Source: Silene noctiflora
Taxonomy: Eukaryota > Streptophyta > Magnoliopsida > Caryophyllales > Caryophyllaceae
Length of the DNA: 32,382 nt
Assembly: GCA_009801015.1 (NCBI GenBank)
Contig: VHZZ01007049.1
Location: 29,120 to 61,501 of the forward strand
Reading direction: 5' to 3'
A model generated the notes under the pieces. The model had not been told where the DNA came from and made no database searches. It saw nothing but the letters and a program-made list of their open reading frames with translations. Numbering within the stretch: position 1 is the first letter of the stretch; each line of letters opens with the position of its first letter. Of the stretch, positions 1 through 11,365 are shown one piece after another. Made by a program: the position numbers and the translations under genes.

Positions 1-3000
1 ACTAACATTGGAAGGACATATNTCAGATGATGTTCCTATAGAGGTAATACCTTCAGTTTGTATGGTATTGAAACCTGTCTGTGCACTGCATTCATGTAAT
101 TCAATTTGTATCCGTGAAGTGTACTTCACGTTACAAAAGTCCATTACTTAACTCAGGCCAATAATGTTTGGGACAATTGACTTGTTCATACATGTATGTC
201 ACTCATAAGTCCTAATAATTTGAGGTGCACTTGTACTTCCCTTCATAATAATCAAGTCTTTTACGGTTTTCGTGTATATTTAAATTCTCTGTCTGTGACA
301 TCAGAACAAATGTGATGTGTTTTGGTTGTCATTCAACGTATTAGTGGTATCTTAGAACAAATAACTAGAGTGTTGAATGCTGTCACTTATCCTGTAGTAT
401 TCAGTCCAGGCATTCTGCTAGTAAATTTCAAATATAACTCCCTGTATATTTGCTGTACATGAAAATAGTCTTACTTTGTTGGCAAAATGTGTTTCAGGTG
501 ATTGGAGATGTTCTGAGGATTAGGCAAATTCTGACTAATCTGATCAGGTATTGAACATCTACAACTTGCAGTGACCATTCATCAGTTGATTTTCTTCAAC
601 GCGTTTCCTGTTTGAATTGGGTACTCAGTATATATATAGCTAAGTTGCTAGATCTGATATTAAAAACTCTTTCATGGTTAGTAGTTTAGTACCCCCAAAA
701 AAAACAATTCTACGACTGCTGATGGAGATTTGTTTTTGCGTCCCATAGTAGCTAGTTCTCTCTTCTGCATGGGTGAACCCGTGAAGGTATCTTTGTTTAA
801 TACAGTTAGCTACACCAAACATAAGTTTAGAGGTAAGAAATTGCTGTCACCTTGATGTTAGGGGAGAATAACACGAGGCAGCATTTTCTCTGCATGGCCA
901 TGTCCACTTAGTTATTGACTTATTGTTTAAGTTTAACGAACCAATGTATGTATATTTTACAGCAATGCCATTAAATTCACCCATGAAGGCAAAGTTGGAA
1001 TACGGCTTTATGTAGTACCAGCTCCATATACTGGAGAAGGAGATCAGAAATTTGAAAATGATCACACTGCCAACAAGGAAAAGCAAGGAGAAACTCCATA
1101 TGGTGTTCAAAACAAAATAGATGAACCTAAAACCCCAAGCAAGGGCGGAGAAACTGGTTTTGTGGATGACAGAGGCTATGCTGCTCAATCTCCACAAACT
1201 GTATGGATACGCTGTGACGTGTATGACACAGGGATTGGAATTGCAGGTTTCATTACTATCTTTACCTATTTGTTTGATTACTCAGTATTTCTTATATTTT
1301 TACGAACCTTCTGCCGTAGTATATTCAGGCTTACTTTATTTTTATTTTTTTAAAGAGCATGCTTTGCCGACATTATTTAAAAAGTACATGCAAGCCAGTG
1401 CGGATCATGCTCGAAAGTATGGTGGAACTGGACTAGGCCTTGCCATTTGCAAACAGCTGGTAATTTTTGCTTCTACTTGCCATTTAGTAAGATTCTACCA
1501 TTTTAAAAAGCCAACTGGGCTCCAAACTCTTATAATTTGGAGGATGTCCCAGAAACATTTTTGCTGTTGTGTTTGACTATATGGTTCAGATTGACGGTAG
1601 GTTTTTTGTGGAGGCTTTTGTGCTTTTCAGTTGTTTCTGATTAACTGCGTGTCAATTGATGTTTGGACACTTGTGCAGGTTGAGCTTATGGGAGGTCATC
1701 TGATAGTAAGTAGCAAAGATTGTTGTGGATCGACATTTACATTTGAACTTCCATATAGGGTCTCTTCCAATTCAGGGAATGATTCAGATGATCCTGATGA
1801 GCTTCCAGATGCTCCCGGCCAAGGAAACGATACAGAAGCTGAAGATTTGACTGCTGGATATTTCCTGTTTCAGCCAGGAACATTAGGTTCTTCCTTGTTT
1901 AATTCCAGCAGGACACAAAGTACTTACGGATATAGCGGGCTTCCTGACATCAACCCGGTGTCAGAAAACGCACCTGCATTCCCTCATACTACTACTAAAG
2001 AGGTGGCATCGCTAGTCAATGCGTGTTCCCATGTGGAATTGGATGAGGCGTTATCAGAGGGTTCTTCAAAGCGCAGTGGTAATGCTGATGCTCAGTTTAG
2101 TGGCACTAGTGTTCTTTGTGGAGATGAAGGAAACAGTGAGCATGGGACATCTGCCATGGATGGTAGTGCACAACTAGGAAAAACCAATGATCCTCCGAAA
2201 CCATTTCACATGCAGGCTTGTGATAGAAGCCTTGAAAGTACTGCAACCAGCAAGCCAGAAGTAAAACCTAAAATTCTTTTGGTGGAAGACAACAAGATTA
2301 ATGTGATGGTGACAACTTCAATGATGAAACAAATGGGCCACAGCATAGATGTGGTGAACAATGGAATTGAAGCTATTCGAGCAGTTCAAAGTCGTAGTTA
2401 TGACCTTGTTTTGATGGTAAATCATTTGTATTAACTGGGAAAATGCTTGTTTAGCTTAAAGGAACGCTTTTGGCTTTACAAACAATATGCTAATGAAGAG
2501 TAAATGCAGGATGTATGCATGCCAGTTATGGATGGACTTCAGGCAACAAGAATCATACGTTCCTTTGAGGAAACAGGCAGCTGGGAAGCGGCTGCAGAAG
2601 CTGGAATTGATCAGCTCATGGATTCCGGCTTGAAGTTTCAAGATTCATCTACTCCCAGAATTCCTATCATCGCCGTATGTCATCTTATCTTTCTGGTTTC
2701 CACTAATTTTTCATGTACATGTTATCCGACTCTTTAACATGCTTTTATTATAAAATTTCAAGTACGGATTAGGAAGTACTTGCTAGTATTACTGATGGAA
2801 GTTGATTTGGGAGTAGCAGCCCATTTTCACCTCGAGTAAAACTGGACTAATTCAACCTACTGTTAAGAGAGGTGGGGTGCATACTGACTATGGGTTTTGA
2901 TTTGATGTTAACAGATGACTGCAAACGCATTGTCGGAAAGTGCAGAAGAGTGTTTTGCGAATGGCATGGATTCGTTTGTATCAAAGCCTGTGACCTTCCA

Positions 3001-3037
3001 AAAGTTAAAAGAATGCCTTCAACAGTATTTGCCTTGA
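1..3037 (+). CDS. HK1: Hybrid histidine kinase, HK1 (osmosensor-like) type; 3' part only
   Basis: Membrane hybrid histidine kinases of this type autophosphorylate and pass the phosphate to their own receiver, then to HPt proteins; the plant HK1 branch is linked to osmotic and drought signalling. Exons seen: 1-43, 498-547, 963-1246, 1356-1459, 1679-2416, 2510-2674, 2915-3037 (TGA 3035-3037); all phases join, giving about 501 residues. The first exons encode the N box ([20 protein letters not shown], across the 547/963 junction), the G1 box DTGIGI (about 1225-1242) and the G2 box [13 protein letters not shown] (to 1459). A linker rich in Ser, Asp and Glu follows, then a receiver starting KILLVEDN (about 2269), with the phospho-acceptor Asp in DVCMPVMDG (2510 on) and the conserved Lys in VSKPV (about 2980). 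The His box, sensor region and start codon lie off the left edge. Base 22 is N and falls in a coding position (Ile or Met). Assignment to HK1 rather than cytokinin receptors rests on the spacing between N and G1 boxes and the single C-terminal receiver. Confidence 0.9.
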
Positions 3038-3856
3038 GACCCCATCTTGTATATTCCATTCATCTGTACAGAAGTCATAATCTTTAGGAAGTTTTGTAAT
3101 GAGATGTATCATCATTCTCAGGATTAACATCTTCTGTATATTTTGGTTCATTCTTTTAGTGGCGCAAAAGTAAGAAGAATTTGCAGCAAAGCTGAATCGG
3201 TTGAATCTTCATTCACAAACGAAACACAATGTTAGAAAAACGCAAATAATTGATCGCAAAGTTCAATTACTGAACACTCTCAATATAAATCACCAAAATG
3301 ACTAGTTTCATTTCCTTGCTGCTTTCATGCAGTATCGATCCTTTCATCTTCAAGTATGAAAAAGACCACGACGAATTGCCTCACGTAGCAAAGCTAATAA
3401 CTTCAACCCTAAACATGCACTCCCTAGTTATTATTCAACTCCATCACGTTATGAGCTGAATAAGCTCGCCAAGGAGGAATTAATTCACAGCCTCTTATTA
3501 AGGGAGTATCTTTCCAAAAATTGGATAACAATCATCAATTTACCCAGTTTTTTATACCCATAGTTTGCAATTACCAAATTTAACAGTCAATACAATATTT
3601 TGATTTAGTTTTCAACATGTTCCAAAAGTCAATTGCATATCCAAAGATAACAAGAAAAGAGTATAAGCTGTGTTTCTAGAAATCTAAATTACAACTAGTA
3701 TAACAAAGGGATATTTTCAGTATGAACATTCAAACTCATAATAGTGAGCTTGCCTGTCTAATTAGCAGCTCATTACTTGCACAGAGTGGCGGGGAGAGTA
3801 ACCTATTTGCAGCGACAATCAAGTTAGAGACTGTCAAGGGAAGACCTGCCTTAGTC
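3038..3856. other. Convergent intergenic region (HK1 3' flank / PP2C 3' flank)
   Basis: About 820 bases separate the stop of the histidine kinase (+) from the stop of the phosphatase (-). It must hold both 3' untranslated regions. I see no ORF with family resemblance, no clear repeat, and no canonical AATAAA signal that I can assign confidently. Confidence 0.6.
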
Positions 3857-4499
3857 TCATTTTGATGCATTGCCTTGGCCGCCCACGACCTGATTTGAGG
3901 GATCACCACGGCTAGCTGTTTGCCTTTTCGAGGTATCCCCGTGATTATCTGAAGTCCGACTTGAGGAGTTGGCAGGGTTATTTAAGAAGCGGACAACAAG
4001 ACAGGTGATATTATCAGCACTGCCTCTCTGATATGCTTCCTGCATCAGCTTCTTTGCTGCTTCCTCTGCATCCTGCATCGGTTTCACCATTGCTACTGCT
4101 TCCTACAACACCACTCCACATAAACTGTCTTGTATGAAAACATGGCACCAAGCAATGTATTATAAACTTGCAGTAGGAATAAAGTCAATGGAAAGAGACC
4201 TCATTAGTGACTACATCCCACAATCCATCACTTGCAAGGATTAGGAACTCTAGAGAGCTGTCTACTTTCTCTTCCTGCACGTTCCAAACAACCGGGCATC
4301 ATGGAAGTGTACAAAGCAAAAGACTGAAAATTGAACTAGTGACTTGAAGCAAAAAAAAAATAGCCGAGGGGTAAAGTAAGACGCAATCATCACCCTCAAT
4401 TCTCTCCTTTTATCCTTTGTTTTGACTTTTGACCCTCATTATCCCCAATTCCCCATTACTATGTCCCCAATCCCCATCCAAGCGAGCCCTTTATAAAAA

Positions 4500-4540
<41 letters not shown>

Positions 4541-7500
4541 AAGAAAGAAAGATAACCAACAAGATTCCAACAGGTCGGTGGAGGCAGAGATAACTAATGG
4601 GCCATTGGGTTTCTTTAGAGCATTTTCTTGGTAGCGCGACAAAAAATATTATGACAGGAAGACAGAAACTAATGCAAACAAGGACAGGTTTCCCTAAGTA
4701 AAATAAACTGTTTTCCTTTTAGCAGTGTGTCACTGTATTGTCAGGAATTCAATGACAACGAGAGATGGAATTAAGGAAAAGAACACAAAAATAAAGTAAA
4801 CGAAAATGTAAGCAGATACCCAAAATTGTCTTGTAACAAATTTAGTGTGAACATATCAGCACATTTTCTATTACCTGAATCTCAGGGTCAGCAACAACAT
4901 ACTGCTTTAAGAGTTTGTCACCAAATGCACGAGAAACAGCAAGAACGCCTCCAACCCTCCAAGTTCCTGTGAACGAATATCAGTCATAAGATACCAATCA
5001 ACTACACCGGCTGAAACAATTAGTTTGATAAAGGGTTACATACCAGCCCACATGACAAAACCGCCTGCATCCTCAATTCGTTGTCGTTCATCACTTTGGT
5101 CCGGCTTGTGATCTCGAGAAACAGCAATTGCTATAAAAGATGCAAGATAGATGAGACGTGATCACACAAACCAAACACCATCACCAATGAGAAGACAAAC
5201 AAATATTGATGAACAAAGAGAAAGCACATGTTCTGAAGACAGAGAAAGACACTACACGGAAGAAAATTGCCCAAATACACCCACTTCGAACAAACTTGCA
5301 TGCTCCGAAAAGAAAGGTAACTATGGTATAGTTAAAATAGATTTTTTGAAAGACTAGAATAGCATCACAACAATATTGCCCAACTCTGACAAATATAAAA
5401 ATCACATTATCCCATACTCATTAGTAGGCTACTCTGCCACTCGACAAACACATTGCTTTATGCACCAAAAAAAAACACATTGCTGTGGACATAAAGCACA
5501 GAGAAATAAACATTGCAGAACTCTTTCCAATTTGGTGACTGATACTCAACAAAGAAGCAGAGAAGTTGAACTATAACTAATACCAAAGTCTTTATATTTA
5601 TTCATTCAATTGACTCAACCAACACCCAACTAATGATGTCCGCCCAATGTCCAGATTGTGAGGTCACAACAGAAACATCAGCTTGCTAAAGGATGGTCCA
5701 CAGACATTCAGCTATTACCTTCACCACCCCGACATATAACGGCTCTGGAATCACCAACATTTGCAACCAATAAACGATCGCCAACAAGGATTGCAGTGGA
5801 AGCAGTTGATCCCGCGTCTCTGTTCTGGTTATTCTCGGACTTTAGAAATTCTGAGTCAGTATGACTATATGTTTCAGCTGGAAGGAAAAACAGAGGAGAA
5901 AGAAATCAGACAAAAGAAGAATCAGAAGAAGCCAAGAACAAGTTCTGTTAAAAATCATTGACGGGGGAAGTAAGTAATATGATTCCAAACCTATTGCTGA
6001 TTTGGTATCAGAAATGAACTTTGGATGTTTAATCAGATTACTGAAGAGATTGTGCTTCACATACTCAGCAGCACGAGCACCGCCATGACCTAAAATGGGA
6101 ATGATGTAAGGAAATGACATAGAGACGGGTGAAACTTAAACATAAACAGGAGAAGATTAAGGTAATGTTAATTCAATCAAGAATAAAATAAATCTATTTA
6201 TAACTTTCGAAGTCCAATGTCCTCGGACTCTCAGACTGGACGATACTAATAGTAGCAGTAGCGCTACTCGTAGGATAGTGCAACCAAGTCACCAAGCAAC
6301 TAGAAATAGAGGACTGGTAGCACATCAGTCACATTGGCAGACAAAGGTATGGAAACATGTAATTAAACTAGAAAGAAAGGAGTAGAAATTGAGGAAGGAT
6401 ACCATCAAAAACACCAAACAGGCCAACTACTTCTCCCTCAACACCATCAATTCGTGTCTCATAAAAATCTTCCATTGATGATCTCTTCCCAGGTGAGCTT
6501 GCATATCCGTAGCTAAACTTGCCATTTTGGCTGTGATGTGTGAATGTGTAATTAGTAAAATCCAACAAAAATAGTGAATATATATCAATCTAAATGAACT
6601 GCATGTCCAAATACTTCGGAATACAATATGCATACGGGCAACTATCAGTCCATCACAGTCACTCCTGCCGTAAGGTGGGGTAAGATGTAATGACCCTAAA
6701 ACTCACCATTTCTTACGATAACTTACAATATGACAGTCTTATCAAAACTTGCTCAAAATTCTTAGTTAGGTGGTAATTGTCAATAAAAAAAATGTGTAAC
6801 ATCGTCGATCAATAACAATTTTTTGAGCAATAACATTAATAAAGAGATATTTATGTTTTACTCCCCATTCGAATCAGACAACTTACAGTATTTTCCACAA
6901 GTGGTTTTAGATTTTTAACTACCAGGCAACCCACACCAATGTTGCTAACAAGTATGGATGACTCTGTGTAAGTCAAAAGCATCTACTTTAGTGCAGGGAT
7001 ATCCAAAGGACACATCTGACAAATGACCTATTGACATAGTGTAAGCTAATACTGTCAAAGGCTTGATTATTGAGTAAAATCACGAGCAGAAGGAGGAAGA
7101 TAAAGAGATATATACTGACAAGGCGACAAGAGAGACCATAAGGGAGATTGACAGTCAAACAAAGTGTGGACATGCCTGGGTATCTACACAAAGTATCCTT
7201 AATACCATTACAGATAAAAAAAAAATTGGGTAGCTAGCAGATTTTATAACGAGTAGTTTCACGGTGAAGGTAACTCTCATCATCTCAACCATGAAACCTG
7301 AAGCATTGCACGACATTCTCTATAATGAGTAAGAAAGCAGCAAAGGAAATACACAGACGATCAAAGCTATTGTTGAAGATAGTGCAAAGGCAACAATCAT
7401 GGTCAAGGACACCAATGATGAGTTCAGAGGATACTCTATGAAGACAACAAAACGTACTTCATATTGAGGATTTATTAACAAGGATATAAGTAGTTCTAAC

Positions 7501-8688
7501 TTCTAAGACAATTAAGGGTTTTTAATTTTAAGCTTTAAGGCAGGGATATGTAATAAATAAATAAATAAATAAATAATTTAGAGGGAGGAAAAAAAAGGTC
7601 ACTGGATATAAAGGCTGGCAGCATTAAATCAGTGTTGCGCTGTTGCCTAAAATTTTAAACAAGGTACGTCCTTTCCTCAAGAACGTACATAAACTTCTAA
7701 GAAGTACAAGATGTTGAAATTACGAACAAATATTACAAGATGTTACAGCATGGAAAGAATAGGATAACAGAAATATAAGCTTCAAGTCTTTAACTAAGTC
7801 AGGGGAAGAGTTGAAGCTGGTCATTACACATAATGCTTCTGGAAGCAAAGAAGAGGAAAAAAGCACCCAGCTTTTTAGGATATACTTTGGCCTAAAGATA
7901 CAGGAAATAATCGCAGGTGTTCCCCAACATCGGAAAGCTAAATCATTAGAGCAATTGACCCATTATCAGACCAAAATATTTTAAAATATAAAATATAGCA
8001 ATTAAAATATTCAAACGAACACCTTAAAAAACACAAACTCTTGTACGAGTCTTATAACTACCGCCTTAAAAGATGTGTATGATTCATTACAGTCATCCCC
8101 TCTATATAGGCATGCCTTGGAATGCTCAGCTGGAATTTATTATGACAAGCTTGAGCAAACATATATCAAAATTTACAACGCATAATGCCTAAAACAACTG
8201 GCGAAAGTTGTCTACTCGTAAATAATCACTCAAGACTGGAATCCAAATAGTCAAATTTGCAAATCACCACTTGTAGATTTAAGGGCTTGGACAGATTGGG
8301 AGATTTGGAGGGAAACGAGGGAGGGAGGTGTAAGGGATATAAAATCAAACAAGGGTGGAGGGAAATGGAGAGGGAGGGATTCGGAGGGATCCATTTTCCC
8401 TACAAGCGAAATCAAAGTTCCACCAACATTGGAAAGATTTGGAGGGAAACTGAATCGAGACACTTATACTCCATTCCCCTTCCCCTTCTCTTCACTCTAT
8501 CCCCCTTCCCTCCCATTCTCTCGTATTTATATACACTCTAACATGGAATTACAGGGACCAAGATCTTATTCAATGCAAAGGGAGAGTGACCAAGGAAAAA
8601 TAAACGACCTGAGGCCACCACCGCTGACAGGTTGCTCCTCAGCGTGAGCTTGATTGGAAGATTGGAACACTGAATCAAGATAACCCAT
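3857..8688 (-). CDS. Protein phosphatase 2C (plant PP2C, WIN2/PP2C59-like group), complete
   Basis: A metal-dependent Ser/Thr phosphatase, expected soluble in cytosol or nucleus. Exons in coding order: 8688-8609, 6530-6403, 6089-5991, 5877-5719, 5130-5044, 4966-4875, 4274-4200, 4102-3857; total 966 nt, 321 aa, all junctions GT-AG and in phase. The start MGYLDSVF at 8688 is chosen because it matches the usual N-terminus of this group as I recall it and sits in ATGG context. Metal-site residues: Glu47-Asp48 in SSMEDFYE, Asp69-Gly70 in VFDGHGG, Asp231 in ASDGLWD, Asp270-Asn271 in GSADNIT. Other PP2C blocks present: DAGSTA (123-128), NVGDSRAV (142-149), SRDHKPD (160-166), AVSRAFGD (194-201). The tail after residue 275 is polar and low in hydrophobics, as is common in this family. 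It lacks the long N-terminal extension typical of the ABA co-receptor PP2Cs. The first intron is by far the largest (2,078 nt). Family call is secure; the exact orthologue is inference. Confidence 0.93.
4501..4551. repeat. Poly-A tract (38 A) followed by (GAAA)n
   Basis: Low-complexity tract in the PP2C intron between the exons ending at 4875 and starting at 4274. Read on the - strand it is a long T-run, far from the acceptor site. It could mark an old retro-insertion, but no retroposed body is recognisable on either side. Confidence 0.85.
7551..7576. repeat. (TAAA)n microsatellite
   Basis: About six uninterrupted TAAA units within the first PP2C intron, followed by ATTTA. A simple length-polymorphic tract. 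Confidence 0.85.
8260..8550. mobile_element. MITE-like block in PP2C intron 1
   Basis: The left half is rich in GGAGGGA-type purine motifs and the right half in CCCTTCCC/CTCCCATTC pyrimidine motifs, so the two halves can fold back on each other. The 16-mer AGATTTGGAGGGAAAC occurs twice (8301-8316 and 8435-8450). A similar purine/pyrimidine fold-back lies near 21031-21320. Exact ends and a target-site duplication are not clear, so this could be a simple-sequence region rather than a transposon. Confidence 0.35.
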
Positions 8689-8805
8689 TTCACTACTCAA
8701 ATTTTCAGAAACCCAACAACTTCCAATATCCTCTTTACCCTGATGATGATCTATGAAACTAGAAACAATAACAATACTAGCAGCCAAAAATAAGCCAATC
8801 TTCAT
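8609..8805 (-). other. Possible alternative N-terminal extension of the PP2C (hydrophobic leader)
   Basis: The reading frame stays open upstream of the conserved start. An in-frame ATG at 8805 would add 39 residues beginning MKIGLFLAASIVIVSSF, which looks like a signal peptide or signal anchor (one Lys, then about 14 hydrophobic residues), followed by a polar stretch up to MGYLD. Upstream of 8805 the frame contains no further ATG before a stop near 8860. If translation starts at 8805 the protein would be about 360 aa and could be membrane-anchored. The 8688 ATG has the better start context (ATGG), so the extension may be only 5' leader. Status uncertain. Confidence 0.4.
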
Positions 8806-8993
8806 CAACTTATCCAAACTCAAGGTTGAGCCATCTAGATATACATCTCCAACAGCTGATTACCAAATCTAATCTGAAATCATCAAAAATATTAACAGTA
8901 AGACTAATACCCACGATCATATTCAAATTCAACTATTTAATTGGCATACAAAAATAACTGAAAAGAAAATATTGTACACAATTTCTCCTTTAA

Positions 8994-9096
8994 CACGGAC
9001 ACTATCCGTCGTAGTCAAATACATATCAAATCACATGACAGCCATGTGATATTATTTGACCCGTTTAAAGATTTAATACGGATAGATAGTCCCTCT
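8994..9096. mobile_element. Short PIF/Harbinger-like MITE, TAA target duplication
   Basis: A 103-base fold-back element. The left end CACGGACACTATCCGT pairs imperfectly with the right end, whose reverse complement reads AGAGGGACTATCTATCCGT. The centre forms a CACATGA/CATGTG hairpin between TCAAATA-like arms. TAA flanks both ends (8991-8993 and 9097-9099), the size and composition expected of a PIF/Harbinger (Tourist-like) duplication. It lies about 300 bases upstream of the PP2C start codon. The terminal repeats are imperfect, so the family call is tentative. Confidence 0.5.
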
Positions 9097-9649
9097 TAAT
9101 CAAAACTTACTGATTGACAAAAATGGACCCAAAATTATAAACTAAGATCAAGACCAACAGAAAGGTTTAATCAAATCCATCAATCAAAATGAGAACCAAA
9201 AAGGGTAAATTTTGCAGTGACACAAGATAAAAACTTTGAAAAGTGGGTGCCACAAAATTACCTGAATATACAGTAAAAATCAAAGGAACCCCAGAAAATT
9301 GTTAATAAAAGTGTAATTAGTGGGTTGCTCAGGAAAAAGAAAAGGAAAAAGTGAGGAAATGAGAAAACAGAAAAGACATTGATTGGAGTTTAGGCAGATA
9401 GACCCCTCACAGGAGCAGATTGATTAGGAAGATTGCTAAATTTAGTTGAAGAAAATTAAACAGTTATTAATTCTGTTTTGTTTAATATGAAATCAGAGGT
9501 CACTAATTGGTCCAAGTGTGCAATTTAATTTAATATGTTTATTTTTAGTCAATCAAATTACAGTTTTACAGTGCATTTTGCCGATACATAAGGAAATTCA
9601 TCAATTTTGGGTAAAATATGCCACCAACTAAATTTTCTTTGAAATAATA

Positions 9650-9800
9650 GTTAAATAAATAAATGAAAATTAGATTTTTTTTTTCTTAGAAATAATGTTC
9701 GATAAGAAAAAATAATATTGATTTTTAAACTAGAGTTTGCCCCATTGCAAGAATCGAACTCGGACCTAATGATTAAGAGATAAAGTGAATAACTACCCCA
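9650..9800 (-). mobile_element. tRNA-derived SINE-like fragment
   Basis: On the - strand, GATGGGGTAGTTATTCAC, then a CTCTTAATC anticodon-loop-like stretch, then GAGTTCGATTC. The last matches the polymerase III B box (GGTTCGANNC) and the whole resembles a degraded tRNA-Lys head. An AT-rich region with TTTATTTATTT follows on the 3' side. It cannot fold as a complete tRNA as read, so it is called a SINE or tRNA-related remnant, not a tRNA gene. Confidence 0.35.
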
Positions 9801-10219
9801 TCAAAAACACATTGGTTTCTAAAATATGAAGTAGGATTTTTCTAGGGAAGACATATGATCTCTTCTTTTCTTCAGGAGTAGTGTTATTTTTTAACATCAA
9901 CTCATAAAATGTGATCTATATATTTTAACGATGATTTTGGACTTTGGGCTACGTCGACAAAAGTTTGGTTAAATCACTCTTTTTGTTTCTAAAGGTCACA
10001 AGTTGGAATTTTAAAACGGTGAACAAATTGGTTAATTTTCAAACGCCCTAAAGACACTTTTATCATTTTATCAACATGATGTATGTTGCGATTTTTTGAA
10101 ATGTCTCATTTATTTTTGCACAAATATTAAAACATAAAATGGTGTGTGAGAGTGGTAACTGTTCGAGATGATAAGTCTCATCCTCAGAAAATATAATTTA
10201 AGTTAATTTAAGTCGTACA

Positions 10220-10502
10220 ATTTAATGGTGCTCATGGTTGCGGAGTTGGGCTTAAAAATGATGAAAAAATGGGTCTAGATAATGTGGTTTTGGAATCGGA
10301 TTCTATGGCGCTGATATCTTTGAAAACGAAGAGTTTCCCGTCAAATTACTTTGGGAGAATAGGAAAAGCCGTCTCTATTTTGGATAGCACTTTTCAATGT
10401 ATTACCTGATGCCGATTGATTACACGACGAGGTATTGGGTGGGCACGACGCCGGAGCATATTGCACCTTTTGTTGATTTGGATGCTGTTGGGTTACAAAA
10501 TT
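10220..10502 (+). pseudogene. Decayed RNase H-like domain of a retroelement
   Basis: Reading the + strand gives a fragment with LDNVVLESDSMALISL, the pattern of the plant retroelement RNase H domain (the ESDS block follows a strand such as GLDNVVL), continuing to about 10404 where the frame stops. A second frame resumes with YWVGTTPEHIAPFVDLDA and ends at a stop near 10502. The frame change and internal stop show that it is broken. It is probably the tail of a LINE-type or domesticated RNase H-like sequence. No reverse transcriptase is seen beside it. Confidence 0.5.
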
Positions 10503-11365
10503 AATGAAGTTGGGTTTTCTTTCAAAAAAAATAACCCATGCATGCTCGGAGAGTGCTTGTCCCTTGATCATGTTTGCCAATAGCCCAAAACGCACGATCC
10601 ACCCTTATTCACATACATCAAAAATGCATCTCTTCCACACACAATCTACCTCTTGACAGGACTTATAAATAATAAGCCTCACTCCATCTACGTAGATTCA
10701 AGTGTTGCTTTTTCTGAGTGGCACTATTGAACCCATTGCCAGGGTCGGACTCAGGGAGGCCCCCTTCATGCATGGACCAGTTTAGATTCTGATATTCAGA
10801 CCTGGATCTGTAATAAGTCAGTCCACCGCTACCTTCAACAAAAAATTCACCATACACTTGATTTATCATACAATCAATTTTGTGTCTAGTTAAATAATGG
10901 CCTCTTGGAGAACACCATTAATCTCAAACTTACAATATTTGTATGGAACATTTGCTGATCGCAGGACAACCACAAAGTGGTCAAAACTTCTATATAAGAA
11001 GAAAAAAAAAGTGTCAATCCAGGCTACTGTCGATGCGCTACCCCGGGCTAAAGACGGGAAATACAGAGCATATTGAAGAGTATAGGGTTGATCACGGCAT
11101 CCTCAAAGCAGCACAAACATATAGATAACACCTTTTTATACATTGGGATGTACAAGCAGTGGCACGTCGGCACCCTTAACGGAACAACCCAGCACACTCT
11201 GAATCTAGCTACATGAGCCTACGTCACCAGGCCAGTGTCGAATGTGAGCAACAGCTCCACCAGAAAAACCAAGTTAGGATCCTCTGAATATGCCTATCTG
11301 ATTTGGTTGGTTAGAAAGATTCCAGCAAAAACTAGTAACAAGAGAGTTGGTGATATGAATCTATG

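Larger units (their letters stand above)
6531..8608 (-). other. First intron of the PP2C gene
   Basis: Intron between the N-terminal exon and the exon carrying the first metal-binding residues; donor AG/GTCGTT at 8608, acceptor CACAG at 6531. It holds a TAAA microsatellite near 7551-7576 and a purine/pyrimidine-asymmetric MITE-like block at about 8260-8550. Otherwise AT-rich sequence with no coding signal that I recognise. Confidence 0.7.
8806..11365. other. Intergenic region between PP2C (5' side) and ABC1K (3' side)
   Basis: Both neighbours are on the - strand, so this stretch holds the PP2C promoter and leader (right of 8688) and the ABC1K 3' flank (left of 11366). It contains a small TAA-flanked MITE (8994-9096), a tRNA-derived SINE-like fragment (about 9650-9800) and a decayed RNase H-like piece (about 10220-10502). 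I could not place a TATA box or polyadenylation signal with confidence. No intact gene seen. Confidence 0.6.

Noticed and set aside
1121..1576. A 151-aa + strand ORF ending [12 protein letters not shown]
   Set aside because: It reads through HK1 introns; only the AEHALPTLF...CKQL part (1356-1459) is a real exon, and the first part is a different frame from the true exon.
2872..3087. A 71-aa ORF ([11 protein letters not shown]...)
   Set aside because: It is the wrong frame of the last HK1 exon; the correct frame gives [14 protein letters not shown] to the stop at 3035-3037.
4439..4642. ORF with a poly-Phe stretch
   Set aside because: It reads through the 38-base A tract on the reverse strand; no support as a gene.
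5151..5576. Two + strand ORFs inside the PP2C gene
   Set aside because: They lie in an intron on the opposite strand and show no family resemblance.
9720..9800. Possible tRNA gene on the - strand
   Set aside because: B-box-like sequence is present, but an acceptor stem and D arm cannot be formed as read, so it is listed only as a SINE-like fragment.
10341..10595. An 84-aa - strand ORF
   Set aside because: It is antisense to the broken RNase H-like remnant and has no resemblance of its own.
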